Shown in pieces: positions 52,729 to 62,031 of a DNA stretch of 64,000 bases (the stretch's first letter is position 1; each line of letters begins with the position of its first letter). Both the position numbers and the translations under genes were made by a program. The DNA is from Methylocystis heyeri (GTDB lineage: Bacteria; Pseudomonadota; Alphaproteobacteria; Rhizobiales; Beijerinckiaceae), in NCBI RefSeq assembly GCF_004802635.2, contig NZ_CP046052.1, forward strand, positions 310,001 through 374,000. Reading direction: 5' to 3'. The notes below the pieces were generated by a model. It saw nothing but the letters and a program-made list of their open reading frames with translations, made no database searches and had not been told where the DNA came from.

Positions 52729-53420
52729 CTGGGCGCAAACAGCATGAGACGATGCCATTTATGCGGGACGGAGCCGGGCAAGGGCTTTAGCCCTGCAGCC
52801 TCCGCCTGGGCGGCGAGAAGGGAATAGGGCTCGGGAAGGTCGTTGTTCACGAGATGGTCGCAGATCTGATCCGCTTCCTCGCGGCTGAGGGCGACCATGG
52901 TGTCCCGGAGCCATGCGCAATAGGAGTCATGATAGGCGGGAAGACTCTGGCCCTCCTCGCGGGCGACGTCGACCAAGACGAGCAGACCATTGGGATTCAA
53001 CCTTTGCGCCGCGAGCCGGAAGAACTCGGCCTTGCGCTCGGTCGTCAGGTGATGGACCGCGAAACTGCTGTAGATCACGTCCTGCGCCGGCGCCCGGGAA
53101 AGCGCCTCCATGAAATCCGCCTCGATGAGGTCGACCGGGCAGGAGAGGCCGGAAAGATTTTTGCCCGCGAGCTTCAGCGCCGCCTCCGAGAGATCGGCTC
53201 CCTGATAGCTTTTGAGGGGGAGGCCGACGAGCAGGGGCGCGAGCGTCGCCGCGTCGCCGCAGCCGAGATCGAGCATCGAAAAAGAGCGGTCGCCGAAATG
53301 CGCGCGCAGCGCGGCCTTTATCGCTTCGCCGAGTTCGCGATGGAACATGTAATTGGCGGCGACGACCTTGGCGTAGGTGTCCCAAACCTGAAAAAAGCCG
53401 ACGGCCGCGGGCTGGTCCAT
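52725..53420 (-). CDS. Class I SAM-dependent methyltransferase
   Basis: Protein of 231 aa. Motif I LDLGCGDAATLAPLLV, acidic loop QGADLSEAALKLA, post-motif EADFMEAL, and YSSFAVHHLTTERKAEFFRL are the usual small-molecule methyltransferase marks. The N-terminus has FQVWDTYAKVVAANYMFHRE. Substrate unknown. Coupled to the MEKHLA gene by an ATGA overlap. No ribosome site stands out at 53420. Confidence 0.85.
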   Translation of the reverse strand: MDQPAAVGFFQVWDTYAKVVAANYMFHRELGEAIKAALRAHFGDRSFSMLDLGCGDAATLAPLLVGLPLKSYQGADLSEAALKLAGKNLSGLSCPVDLIEADFMEALSRAPAQDVIYSSFAVHHLTTERKAEFFRLAAQRLNPNGLLVLVDVAREEGQSLPAYHDSYCAWLRDTMVALSREEADQICDHLVNNDLPEPYSLLAAQAEAAGLKPLPGSVPHKWHRLMLFAPR

Positions 53421-53576
53421 GAAGCGAACTCCGGTAAGGGCGGGTGATGGTGAGGGAGCAGTTCTCTCGATACGCCCGCTCCCGGGCCCATCACTCGGAA
53501 ACGGCAGATTTGATTACATCAGGCGCGAGGCGATCCCAAGCCTTGGGCGAGGCCGGCGTTCAAAAAGGCGAAGCCC

Positions 53577-54275
53577 TCACGGCCGGACCGGCGGCTCGCC
53601 CGAAAAATCGAAAATTTCGCTGGTGTAGGTTTCATGGACTTCGGAAAAAGGCTTCTGGTCGGCGGTGAACAATACAGCGCGCAGTTCGAATATTTCGCGG
53701 GGGATCGACAGCGGCTCCGCGCCCGCAGCCTGTTCCCGATGCGCCTGCATCTCCCAGCCCTCGGGCAGGGGCGACCACAGCGTCCTGAAGCCGATCGCGC
53801 GCCGGTAGGGCTGCAGCGCCCGCACCGCTTTTCCAAACGGCGTGTCGGTCGTTTCGAGGAGCCTGTTCACGTCTTGGGGCAGGCGCGAGGGAACATACCA
53901 ATTGTCGGCCTCGGACAGCACATGCTCGCCGCAGGAGAGCCGGACGCGCCGATATTTTACGACCTCGCCCGCATCCGCCTGAAGCCGCTGGCGGATTTCA
54001 TCGTCCGGAGCTTTTTCGGCGCCTTCCGCGCGGCGCGCGACGAGGCGCGGCTCTTGCGCCATGTGATGCGTCGAGCACCAATGTTCGAGCGTGGCGGTCG
54101 CGCTCGGGCTGGCAAGGAGTTCGGCGCCGAGCGTCTGCTCCAGCGCCAGCAATTCGAGGCGCGAGAGAAACGCGTCCGGCCATGGCCGATGCAGAACTTC
54201 CGCCGTGGCCTGCGCGAGGCCGAGGGCGACGAACAAAGCCGCCAAACCGATCCGCTTGCTGCTTGAGTTGCGCAT
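53577..54275 (-). CDS. Exported UbiC/chorismate-lyase-fold protein
   Basis: Protein of 232 aa with a signal peptide (RIGLAALFVALGLAQATA-E). The middle part resembles chorismate lyase: VVKYRRVRLSCGEHVLSEAD, NWYVPSRLPQDVNRLLETTD, TPFGKAVRALQPYRRAIGF. An export signal is unlike cytosolic UbiC, so it is probably a periplasmic relative with another role. The start ATG 54275 is chosen for the signal; a longer frame overlaps the rpsI region. It lies 67 bp downstream of rpsI. Confidence 0.6.
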   Translation of the reverse strand: MRNSSSKRIGLAALFVALGLAQATAEVLHRPWPDAFLSRLELLALEQTLGAELLASPSATATLEHWCSTHHMAQEPRLVARRAEGAEKAPDDEIRQRLQADAGEVVKYRRVRLSCGEHVLSEADNWYVPSRLPQDVNRLLETTDTPFGKAVRALQPYRRAIGFRTLWSPLPEGWEMQAHREQAAGAEPLSIPREIFELRAVLFTADQKPFSEVHETYTSEIFDFSGEPPVRP

Positions 54276-54342
54276 TCCTGGTCGCCCCAAAAAGAAACGC
54301 CGCGCAAATTGCGCGGCGTCCGATCGCTCCAATCGACAGCGC

Positions 54343-54825
54343 TCAGCGCTTCGAGAACTGGAAGCTGCGGCGGGCTTTCCGCTTGCCGTATTTCTTACGC
54401 TCGACCACGCGCGAGTCGCGGGTGAGGAAGCCTTCGCGCTTCAGCGCGCTGCGCAGCTCGGGCTCGTAGTGGGTCAGGGCCTTGGCGAGGCCGTGGCGCA
54501 CCGCGCCGGCCTGTCCGGAGAGGCCGCCGCCCGCGACCGTAACGACGAGGTCGTACTGGCCGGTGCGCTTGGCGACGGTGAGCGGCTGCTGGATGATCAT
54601 GCGCAGCACCGGGCGGGCGAAATAGACCGTCAGATCGCGGCCGTTCACCGTGACCTTGCCGGTTCCGGGCTTGATCCAGACGCGCGCGATGGCGTTCTTG
54701 CGCTTGCCGGTCGCATAGGCGCGGCCGTATTTGTCGAGCTTTTGAACGTGAACCGGCGCCTCGGGAGCGACGGCCGCAGCCGCCTGATTGAGGTCAGCCA
54801 GGGAGGAGAGAGTGGTCTCGGCCAT
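54343..54825 (-). CDS. rpsI: 30S ribosomal protein S9
   Basis: 160 aa. An Ala-rich N-terminal extension ([20 protein letters not shown]) is usual in Alphaproteobacteria. The S9 core follows: [57 protein letters not shown], ending with the basic [17 protein letters not shown], whose C-terminal tail reaches the ribosomal P site. The start is 2 bp after the rplM stop, a strict operon. A longer open frame reading through the rplM region is a shadow. Confidence 0.97.
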   Translation of the reverse strand: MAETTLSSLADLNQAAAAVAPEAPVHVQKLDKYGRAYATGKRKNAIARVWIKPGTGKVTVNGRDLTVYFARPVLRMIIQQPLTVAKRTGQYDLVVTVAGGGLSGQAGAVRHGLAKALTHYEPELRSALKREGFLTRDSRVVERKKYGKRKARRSFQFSKR

Positions 54826-54827
54826 AA

Positions 54828-55298
54828 TCAGGCGCTCCGGGAATTCTTGGAGTTCAACGCGGCGACGTCGAGAAGCGTCGGGCTCTGCGCGGCGTGGGGG
54901 TGTTCGGCGCCCTTGTAGACGCGCAGATTGCCGAGCTGCACGCGGCCGAGAGGCCCGCGCGGCAGCATGCGCTGCACGGCCTTCTCCAGAACGCGCTCGG
55001 GGAAGCGGCCTTCCAGAATGAACTTGGCGGAGCGCTCCTTGATGCCGCCCGGGAAGCCGGTGTGGTGGTGATAGACCTTCTGCTCGCGCTTGCGGCCGGT
55101 CAGCACGACCTTTTCGGCGTTGATGACGATGATGTTGTCGCCGTCGTCCATATGGGGGGTGAAGGTGGCCTTGTGCTTGCCACGCAGACGCAGCGCGATC
55201 AGCGAGGCGAGGCGGCCGACGACGAGCCCGGAGGCGTCGATCAGCACCCATTTCTTTTCGATGTCGGCGGGTTTCGCCGAATAGGTCTTGCCGTACAT
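54828..55298 (-). CDS. rplM: 50S ribosomal protein L13
   Basis: 156 aa. Standard L13 text: [94 protein letters not shown]. The ATG at 55298 ([10 protein letters not shown]) is two residues longer than the common MKTYSAKP start. First gene of the rplM-rpsI operon; the promoter lies in the 130 bp upstream. Confidence 0.97.
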   Translation of the reverse strand: MYGKTYSAKPADIEKKWVLIDASGLVVGRLASLIALRLRGKHKATFTPHMDDGDNIIVINAEKVVLTGRKREQKVYHHHTGFPGGIKERSAKFILEGRFPERVLEKAVQRMLPRGPLGRVQLGNLRVYKGAEHPHAAQSPTLLDVAALNSKNSRSA

Positions 55299-55430
55299 GG
55301 GATGGAAGTTCCGTCTGAACCAACTGTTCGGATGGCGGTGGATAAAGGATATGAGGGCGGGGGTCAAGCGGTTTAGTGGCGTTATATGGGTATTTTCGCC
55401 CAGAAAACCGCTCGATTCCGATGAATGGTA

Positions 55431-56222
55431 TTATGATACCGCTTTCCTTGTTGCGCGCATATGACAGTCGCGCATGCCTCCCTCGCCCCTGATCTCCACC
55501 GCGCCTTGTTCCGCGAGGGCGAGATAACGCCCCCAGATAAAGCTGTCGCTGACAAGGCGGCGAGGACTTGAGCAGCAGAAGCGGGCGAGGGCGTTGCCAA
55601 CCACCCGGACGGCGCGCTCCCAATCCTGTGGGACCTCTTCCAGCAGCTCCGCGTCGAAGAAGGTAAGGGGTTTCGACAACAACCGATCGTTCTCCGTAAT
55701 GCGAAGCAAGGCGTTTTCAGCTTTTAGTCGGCTCCAGACTTCCCGGCCTTCTGCGATTTCGGCTGGCGACATTTCTCTTTGGCGCTGAAACAGGCCGGCA
55801 GAGATCATTTGCGCTTCGGTGACGATTCCGAGCGCTTCGATGCGCCAAGGGCCGGCTCGCGTTTGAATCATCACTTCGGTCGCATCGATGAGTTTGAATG
55901 GACGCTCGCCCACACGCGAAAGGAACTCCAGAAAGCCCGAATGGGCCCAGGCGTCCGAGCGACAGGTCCAGATGATCGGAAAGGCGTCCGGCGCGAGGGC
56001 CTCCTGCCAGGCGAGTTCGGCCTCGTCCACTGATTCGCCGCCGTCGCACATATTTTCGTCGAGCCATTTACGTCTGGCCTCGAGGTCCCCGTCGATCGGC
56101 CCGTAGCCGAGATGATCGCCGATCGCGACGACTTTCTCGTTCAGGCCGAGTTGCTCCAGCGCCTCTCTGACCGTCCCCGCAGCGGAGTGGCCGGGGAGAA
56201 TATGGACAATGGTTTGAGACAT
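55431..56222 (-). CDS. DUF1835/DUF3658-like protein
   Basis: Protein of 263 aa. The N-terminal half ([36 protein letters not shown]) fits DUF1835 and the C-terminal half ([20 protein letters not shown], then MRDCHMRAT) fits DUF3658, the usual pairing. The function of these domains is unknown. The ATG at 56222 is 12 bp downstream of the stop of a CbrC-like remnant on the same strand, so the gene may have lost its operon partner. Confidence 0.7.
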   Translation of the reverse strand: MSQTIVHILPGHSAAGTVREALEQLGLNEKVVAIGDHLGYGPIDGDLEARRKWLDENMCDGGESVDEAELAWQEALAPDAFPIIWTCRSDAWAHSGFLEFLSRVGERPFKLIDATEVMIQTRAGPWRIEALGIVTEAQMISAGLFQRQREMSPAEIAEGREVWSRLKAENALLRITENDRLLSKPLTFFDAELLEEVPQDWERAVRVVGNALARFCCSSPRRLVSDSFIWGRYLALAEQGAVEIRGEGGMRDCHMRATRKAVS

Positions 56223-56234
56223 GAAAAACGCTCA

Positions 56235-56369
56235 CTAATCCCAATCCCAATGAACGTCAAAGGCCCCGCAATGTAAACAGCGGAACACATAGGCCGTCGG
56301 GCTGCCCTCGACGTCGAGCTGGTTGAAAAATGCCGTCCACTTCTTGTCCGACAGCGCCGTGGCCTCGCG
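56235..56369 (-). pseudogene. CbrC/UPF0167-like 3' remnant
   Basis: On the minus strand the 44 codons before the stop at 56235 read REATALSDKKWTAFFNQLDV, EGSPTAYVFRCLHCGAFDVH and WDWD. The SPTAYVFRCLHCG part is the conserved C-terminal Cys motif of CbrC (UPF0167) proteins, normally about 180-200 aa. Upstream an in-frame TAG and then the palindromic block cut it off. Only this tail is left. Confidence 0.6.
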
Positions 56370-56390
56370 CTACCATCTAAATGCGCCAAG

Positions 56391-56500
56391 CCCCTCACCC
56401 CAGCCCTCTCCCCGCGGAACCGCGGGGAGAGGGAGGCGATCCCCGAGGTCCGTGGGCCATCCCCTCTCCCCGCGCGCGGGGAGAGGGCTGGGGTGAGGGG
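56391..56500. repeat. Nested palindromic block
   Basis: CCCCTCACCCCAGCCCTCTC-CCCGC (56391-56415) is the reverse complement of 56476-56500. Inside lie two smaller hairpins (CTCCCCGCGG-AA-CCGCGGGGAG and CCCTCTCCCCGCG-CGCGGGGAGAGGG). It lies 32 bp after the amtB stop and could stop transcription both ways. Confidence 0.88.
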
Positions 56501-56531
56501 CTGGGACAAAAGACCGGGCATTGCGCCGCCG

Positions 56532-57848
56532 TCACTGATGATGCAGCGCCTCGCCGTGGAGGGCGATGTCCAGCCCCTCGCGCTCGTCGTCGCCGCTCAC
56601 CCGCAGGCTGGTGAAGAGCGAGACGATCTTCAGCGAGACAAAAGTGCCGGCCACGCACCAGGCGATGGTCACGCCGACGCCGATCGCCTGCACCAGAAAT
56701 TGATGCGGGTCGCCTTCGAGCAGGCCCGAAACCCCGGGTTCGGAGGCCGAAGCGGTGACGGCGCGGGTGGCGAAGACGCCCGCTAGCAAAGTGCCGAGAA
56801 TGCCGCCGACGCCATGGACGCCGAACACGTCGAGCGAGTCGTCATAGCGGAAGCGATGCTTGGCCACGGTGCAGAACCAGTAGCAGACGCCGCCGGCGAC
56901 GAGGCCGATCACGACCCCATGCCAGGGCAGAATATAGCCCGAAGCGGGGGTGATCGTGCCGAGTCCGGCGACGGCGCCGGAGATCACGCCGAGCACCGAG
57001 GGCTTGCCGCGCTCGTACCATTCGAGGCCGCTCCAGACCAGCGCGCCGGCGCAGGCCGCAAGATGCGTGGCCACAATGGCGAACACCGCGCGGGAGTTGG
57101 CGCCGAGGGCCGAACCGCCGTTGAAGCCGAACCAGCCGACCCACAACAGCCCGGTGCCGATGACGGCGAGGGAGAGATCGAAGGGCGACAGATTCTCGCG
57201 TCCGAAGCCCTGCCGATTGCCCATCATCAGCGCGGCGACAAGGCCCGCGACGCCGGCATTGATATGCACCACAGTGCCGCCAGCAAAGTCGAGCACGCCC
57301 ATCGTCTGGAGGAAGCCGCCGCCCCAGACCCAATGCGCCGACGGAATGTAGACGATGAAGAGCCAGATCACGCAGAAAATCATGAAGGCCGAGAATTTCA
57401 TGCGTTCAGCGACCGATCCGCCGACCAGCGCGCAGGTGATGACCGCGAAGGTCATCTGATAGGCGGCGAACAGAATCTCGGGGATGGTCTTGGCGAGCGG
57501 GCTGATCGTGTCGACGCCGACGCCCTGGAGCAGGACCCGCGACAGGGAGCCGATGAAAGGATTGTCGCCGGTGAAGGCGAGGCTGTAGCCGACCGAGCCC
57601 CAGAGGATCGAGACGATCGCCGTGGCGATGAGGCTCTGCGCCATCGTCGCGAGGACGTTCTTCTTGCGCACCATGCCGCTGTAGAACAGCGCGAGGCCCG
57701 GAAGCGTCATCATGAGAACGAGCGCCGTGGCGACGATCATGAAGCCGGTGTCGGCCGCGTCAATCTTGCTGGTTTCCTGCGCCAGAGCCGGGGCGGCGGA
57801 CAATAGGGCGCAGAGCGCCGCGGCGCACGCGGCGGAGATCTTGGTCAT
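56532..57848 (-). CDS. amtB: Ammonium transporter
   Basis: Inner-membrane Amt/MEP/Rh channel of 438 aa. Signal-like N-terminus (AALCALLSAAPALAQ) then 11 predicted helices. The pore twin-His pair is in GGTVVHINAGVAGLV and DDSLDVFGVHGVGGILGTL, and AFAVITCALVGGSVAERM-type helices are visible (FAVITCALVGGSVAERMKF). The C-terminal tail (SGDDEREGLDIALHGEALHH) is the PII-contact segment. It lies 45 bp downstream of glnK, the classic nitrogen-regulated glnK-amtB operon. Confidence 0.96.
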   Translation of the reverse strand: MTKISAACAAALCALLSAAPALAQETSKIDAADTGFMIVATALVLMMTLPGLALFYSGMVRKKNVLATMAQSLIATAIVSILWGSVGYSLAFTGDNPFIGSLSRVLLQGVGVDTISPLAKTIPEILFAAYQMTFAVITCALVGGSVAERMKFSAFMIFCVIWLFIVYIPSAHWVWGGGFLQTMGVLDFAGGTVVHINAGVAGLVAALMMGNRQGFGRENLSPFDLSLAVIGTGLLWVGWFGFNGGSALGANSRAVFAIVATHLAACAGALVWSGLEWYERGKPSVLGVISGAVAGLGTITPASGYILPWHGVVIGLVAGGVCYWFCTVAKHRFRYDDSLDVFGVHGVGGILGTLLAGVFATRAVTASASEPGVSGLLEGDPHQFLVQAIGVGVTIAWCVAGTFVSLKIVSLFTSLRVSGDDEREGLDIALHGEALHHQ

Positions 57849-57893
57849 CGGGGCTTTCTCTTTGGAATATGGGGGACGGGGCCGGGGGCCGGG

Positions 57894-58345
<452 letters not shown>

Positions 58346-58530
58346 AAAGCTCTCAGTTGAATGGTTTATCAGCAGTAAATGCCCAAAAAATGGACATTTA
58401 GAGCAAATTTTGGACTCATATCCGTGGGAACGCTGCTCGGGACGTCGGAATCGGAGCGTTCAGTTTGCGTTCACGCGGTCGGCTCTCTAAATCGTTAATC
58501 AAAAACAACCGTCTGGCAGGAGCGCCCTTG

Positions 58531-60831
58531 ATGAAGAAAAGTTTCGTTTTGAGCTTCCTCGTGATGGGGGTGTTCGGACTGTTCGGCGCCTCGGGGGCGT
58601 TTGCGCTCGAAAAGCGCATCGCTCTCGTCGTCGGGGAGGCCGCCTATCGCGCCAAACCTCTCGCGACCGCGGCCAATGACGCCGGCCTGATCGCGCAGAC
58701 CCTGCAGGCGGCGGGCTTCGACGTCACCGGCGCCCGCGATCTCGACGGGGAGGCGCTGCGCAAGTCCTTGCTCGATTTTCTCGACAAGGCGGGATCGTCG
58801 GGGCCGGACACCGTGGCTTTCGTCTATTTCTCGGGATACGGACTCCAGCTCGAAGGGGAGAATTATCTGGTCCCGACCGACGCCGCCATCTCGCGCGACG
58901 CCGACATTCCGATGCGCGCGTCGCGGGTCTCCGATTTTCTCAAGCCGCTCGCCGCCCTCAATCTGAAGACGACCGTCGTCGTGCTCGACGCCGCGCGCGA
59001 AAATCCTTTTTCGCTCGGGGGCCAACCTATCGCCGGCGGCCTCGCGCTCGCAGAGCCTCCGGCGAACCTCCTGCTCGCCTACAACGCCGCGCCCGGAACC
59101 ATCGCGCCGGTCGAGGCCGGCCCATACGGGGCCTATGCCCACGCTCTTGCTGAGATGATCCGCGCCGGCGGCCTGCCCCTCCCGCAGCTTTTCGAGGAAA
59201 CCCGCCTCAGGGTCTCGGAAGTCTCCAAGGGCGGGCAGATTCCGTGGAACTCCAAGGTCGAGAGTTCTTTCGTATTTCTGGAGCGGACAGCCGGGGCGCC
59301 CGATCGCGGATATGATTCCGCAATGCGCGCCAAGCCGATCTCCCAGTTGAGCGCCCCCGACGCCTATTCCGCCTGCGTGGCGCGCGACACCATGCAGGGC
59401 TATCAGGAATATCTCGCCGCCTATCCCGCCGACCCTGCGGCCAAGCGCGTCCGCGCCATGCTGGCGGCGCGGCGCGAAGCCATGTACTGGCGCCGCGCCT
59501 ACGCCATGGACACGCCCGGCGCCTATTGGTCCTATCTGCGGCGCTATCCGCATGGGCCCCACGCCTGGGATGCGCGGCGCCGGCTCGAGTATCGCGCCGT
59601 CGCGCTCGAACCGCCTTCGGGCTTCGAACCCGTCGACATGGGCTATCCGCCGCCGCCGCCGGAAGAAATCGTCTATGTCGACCGGCCGGTCCTCTATTTT
59701 GCCGATCCGGTGTTCGCTTTCGCGCCGCCGCCGCCGCCGCCGGTCTATTTCCTGCCGCCGCCGCCGCCGGACTTCGTGGTTCTGCCGGCTCCTTACGTGG
59801 TCGAGACCGCCTATGTCCTTCCGGTGCCGGCCTATGTCCCCGTGCCGGCCTATGTCGCGGCGCCGGCCTATATCGCGGCTCCGCCGCCGAGCAACATCTT
59901 CTACGCCAACATTCACAACAATGTCGTGGTCGAACCGGGAGCCCAGAACTTCGTCGTCAGGAACCCACAGGGCCATGTTCTCTCCTCTGGAGCCTTGACC
60001 GCGATCGGCGCGGGCGCGGCCGGCGTGGCCATCGGCGCGGCCTTGCCGCATTTTCTCTCCAAGCAGCCGGTCGCCGTTCCGGCCGCAACAGCGCCGGGCG
60101 GCGGGCCGGCCGGCCATGCGCTTCCCGCCAATCTGCCTGCGGCCGGGCCTGCCGGAGGACCGGTCGGCGGCCATGGTCCCTTCGGCCCTGGCCAACAGCA
60201 TGTTCAGCCCGGCGCGGCCGGCGTCGCTCCAGGCCTGACGCCGAAGGGGCCCGTTCCCGCCCCGTCGGTCGCCGGTCATCCGCCGGCGCAGCCCGGCGCA
60301 GCGGGCGTCCCCGGAGTCGCAGCTCCTCACGCGCCGGCCAGGGCGATGGGCGTTCCTCACGCGGCGCCTCCCGCCGCGGCAGGACTCCATACGCCCCCGG
60401 CGGGGGCGGGGCATGGGCCCAATTCCGGCTTCCTCGGCCGCCCTGCGGGCGCTTCGCCTGCTCCCGCAGCGCATGTCGCGCCCTCGCCCATGCCTCAGCA
60501 TATGGGCGCTCCCGCGCCGCATATGGCGCCTCCCGTCGCGCATATGGGTCCGCCCGGCATGCCGCAGAATATGGCTCCCCCCGCGATGCACGGCTTTGGG
60601 GCGCCGCCGCCGTCCATGCCTCATCCGGCGGCTGCGGCTCCGCATATGCAGGCTCCGGCGGCCATGCATATGCCCATGCCCGGCGCGCCGCCGGCCTTCA
60701 GGGGACCGGCTGGTCCCGGTCCCGCCGGCCCTGGTCCGGGCGCGTTCCGGGCGCCGCCCGCCCCGGCGGCGGCAAGGGCGCCCGCGCCTCGCGGCCCGGC
60801 TCCCGCCGCGCATCAAGCGCAGCCGCACTGA
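58531..60831 (+). CDS. Pseudo-caspase (C14 fold) with long Pro/Ala/His/Met-rich tail
   Basis: Exported protein of 766 aa. Signal peptide about 1-26 (VMGVFGLFGASGAFA). Residues about 28-250 are a caspase/metacaspase p20-like domain: RIALVVGEAAYRAKPLATAA, FVYFSGYGLQLEGENYLVPT, VVVLDAARENPFSLGG. The catalytic His of SGHG is Tyr103 and the catalytic Cys of DACR is Ala155, so no protease activity is expected. A repeat-like linker (YQEYLAAYPADPAAKRVRAM, YWSYLRRYPHGPHAWDARRR) follows, then a Pro/Tyr/Val-rich stretch and a tail of PHMAPP/MPMPG-type units. The ATG at 58531 has AGGAG upstream. Divergent from glnK. Confidence 0.85.
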   Translation: MKKSFVLSFLVMGVFGLFGASGAFALEKRIALVVGEAAYRAKPLATAANDAGLIAQTLQAAGFDVTGARDLDGEALRKSLLDFLDKAGSSGPDTVAFVYFSGYGLQLEGENYLVPTDAAISRDADIPMRASRVSDFLKPLAALNLKTTVVVLDAARENPFSLGGQPIAGGLALAEPPANLLLAYNAAPGTIAPVEAGPYGAYAHALAEMIRAGGLPLPQLFEETRLRVSEVSKGGQIPWNSKVESSFVFLERTAGAPDRGYDSAMRAKPISQLSAPDAYSACVARDTMQGYQEYLAAYPADPAAKRVRAMLAARREAMYWRRAYAMDTPGAYWSYLRRYPHGPHAWDARRRLEYRAVALEPPSGFEPVDMGYPPPPPEEIVYVDRPVLYFADPVFAFAPPPPPPVYFLPPPPPDFVVLPAPYVVETAYVLPVPAYVPVPAYVAAPAYIAAPPPSNIFYANIHNNVVVEPGAQNFVVRNPQGHVLSSGALTAIGAGAAGVAIGAALPHFLSKQPVAVPAATAPGGGPAGHALPANLPAAGPAGGPVGGHGPFGPGQQHVQPGAAGVAPGLTPKGPVPAPSVAGHPPAQPGAAGVPGVAAPHAPARAMGVPHAAPPAAAGLHTPPAGAGHGPNSGFLGRPAGASPAPAAHVAPSPMPQHMGAPAPHMAPPVAHMGPPGMPQNMAPPAMHGFGAPPPSMPHPAAAAPHMQAPAAMHMPMPGAPPAFRGPAGPGPAGPGPGAFRAPPAPAAARAPAPRGPAPAAHQAQPH

Positions 60832-60878
60832 GCCAAGGCGCAAGGCAGGCCTGTGAACAGGTGAATCAATCAGACCAG

Positions 60879-60898
60879 GGGGCGGGCGTTTCCGCCCC
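60879..60898 (+). terminator. Hairpin between pseudo-caspase and HD-Pnk genes
   Basis: GGGGCGG, six-base loop, CCGCCCC, then TT. It lies between convergent genes and may end both transcripts. Confidence 0.55.
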
Positions 60899-60909
60899 TT
60901 GACGCCAAC

Positions 60910-62031
60910 TCACTCGACCCATGCCGCCTCATGCGCTTCCAGCACGCTGGGCGGTTCGAATTTCGCGGCGAGATTTTCGATCACCTCATGCGGCACGCGC
61001 CGTTCGCGAGATTTATTCTGGCGTAGAACGACATTGAGCGGGCGTTCGATCACATGGACGGCCACATAGGCGTCATAGCCGCGCGCAAGGCTGATGATCT
61101 TCTCGCGCGTTTGGCGCGTGACATTGGTCGCGTTCCAGATGAAGTCGCGTTTGATCCGTAAATGGCCGCGCGCTGCTTCATAGGCCGCCTGGATGACGGC
61201 GCCCTGATCGTCGGTCGGCGCGACATTCATCTCCTCACGCAGCGCGTCGAGACTGACGACCGCGCGACCCTCGAAATTGGCGCGGATATAGCTGTCCTTG
61301 CCGGAGCCGGGCAGGCCGCACATGACGACGACATGCGAACCCTTGGGCGATTGCGTCGCGTAATGCGGCGAGCGTTCCGGCTTTTCCACAAACTCGCGCT
61401 GCGACGCGGCGTCGGCGAAGGGCCAGGGGCGGTCGAGTATTCCGTTTTCCGCCAGCCACAGAGCAAGCAGCGCTATGGCGTCCTCTGTTTGTTGCCGATT
61501 TGGCGCGATGCGGCCGCGGTTGTCGGCGCGCGCCAGGATCAACAGATCGCGCCAATTGGCGACAGCGGAGTAAAGAATAGCGTGGCGCAGCATATTGTCC
61601 TGCGACCACAGGTGAAAGGGGCGCTGATGCCAGACGATGGGCCAGTAGACGCTCTGGCGCAAAGCGAGGTCGGCGCCCTCCTGCAGCAGCGCTCTCCACG
61701 CCATGCGCGCGCCGATCCGCGCATGTCCGAGCTGGCGCACGCGTTCGCGCTGTTCTTTCTCGTCCCATTCATGCGTGGTCGTCAGCGGCTTGCCGATATC
61801 ATGGAGCAATGCGGCGAGCGTCAGCGTCCGCCGCCTTTCAGTCGGGAGCGATTGATATTCGGCGTCGCTGTGCAGCGCCTCCACCACCATGCGCGTATGA
61901 GTCCAGACATCGCCTTCGGCGTGATGGACGCTGTCCTGCGGGCAATGCGCCATGCTCGAAGCGAAAGGCAGATGCGCGGCGATCTCGTTCCAGCGCAAAT
62001 TGTCTTCCGAAAGAAGATCGAGCCAGCTCAT
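60910..62031 (-). CDS. HD-Pnk: HD phosphohydrolase fused to polynucleotide kinase
   Basis: Protein of 373 aa with two end-healing modules. The N-terminal HD domain (about 30-175) has HHAEGDVWTHTRMVVEAL, LLHDIGKP (H77-D78), a later VWHQRP (H135) and LARADNRGR (D170). The C-terminal P-loop kinase has MCGLPGSGKDSYI (about 238-249), then VVSLDALREEM and WNATNVTRQTREKIISLARG, as in T4 Pnkp-like kinases. This is the layout of bacterial HD-Pnk, in which HD removes 2',3'-cyclic or 3' phosphates and the kinase phosphorylates 5'-OH ends. Its ATG overlaps the stop of the RNA ligase gene (ATGA), so both are made together. Confidence 0.9.
   Translation of the reverse strand: MSWLDLLSEDNLRWNEIAAHLPFASSMAHCPQDSVHHAEGDVWTHTRMVVEALHSDAEYQSLPTERRRTLTLAALLHDIGKPLTTTHEWDEKEQRERVRQLGHARIGARMAWRALLQEGADLALRQSVYWPIVWHQRPFHLWSQDNMLRHAILYSAVANWRDLLILARADNRGRIAPNRQQTEDAIALLALWLAENGILDRPWPFADAASQREFVEKPERSPHYATQSPKGSHVVVMCGLPGSGKDSYIRANFEGRAVVSLDALREEMNVAPTDDQGAVIQAAYEAARGHLRIKRDFIWNATNVTRQTREKIISLARGYDAYVAVHVIERPLNVVLRQNKSRERRVPHEVIENLAAKFEPPSVLEAHEAAWVE

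Larger units (their letters stand above)
56223..56531. other. Spacer between amtB and the DUF1835 gene
   Basis: About 310 bp without an intact gene. It holds the CbrC-like tail (56235-56369) and a large palindromic block (56391-56500). Confidence 0.6.

Noticed and set aside
54343-55623. A 426-codon minus-strand frame covering rplM and rpsI
   Set aside because: The true S9 protein is only its last 160 codons; the upstream part is a wrong-frame reading of rplM.
59526-60902. An Arg/Ser-rich 458-codon frame within the pseudo-caspase gene
   Set aside because: Shifted reading of the Pro/Ala-rich tail; composition is typical of a shadow.
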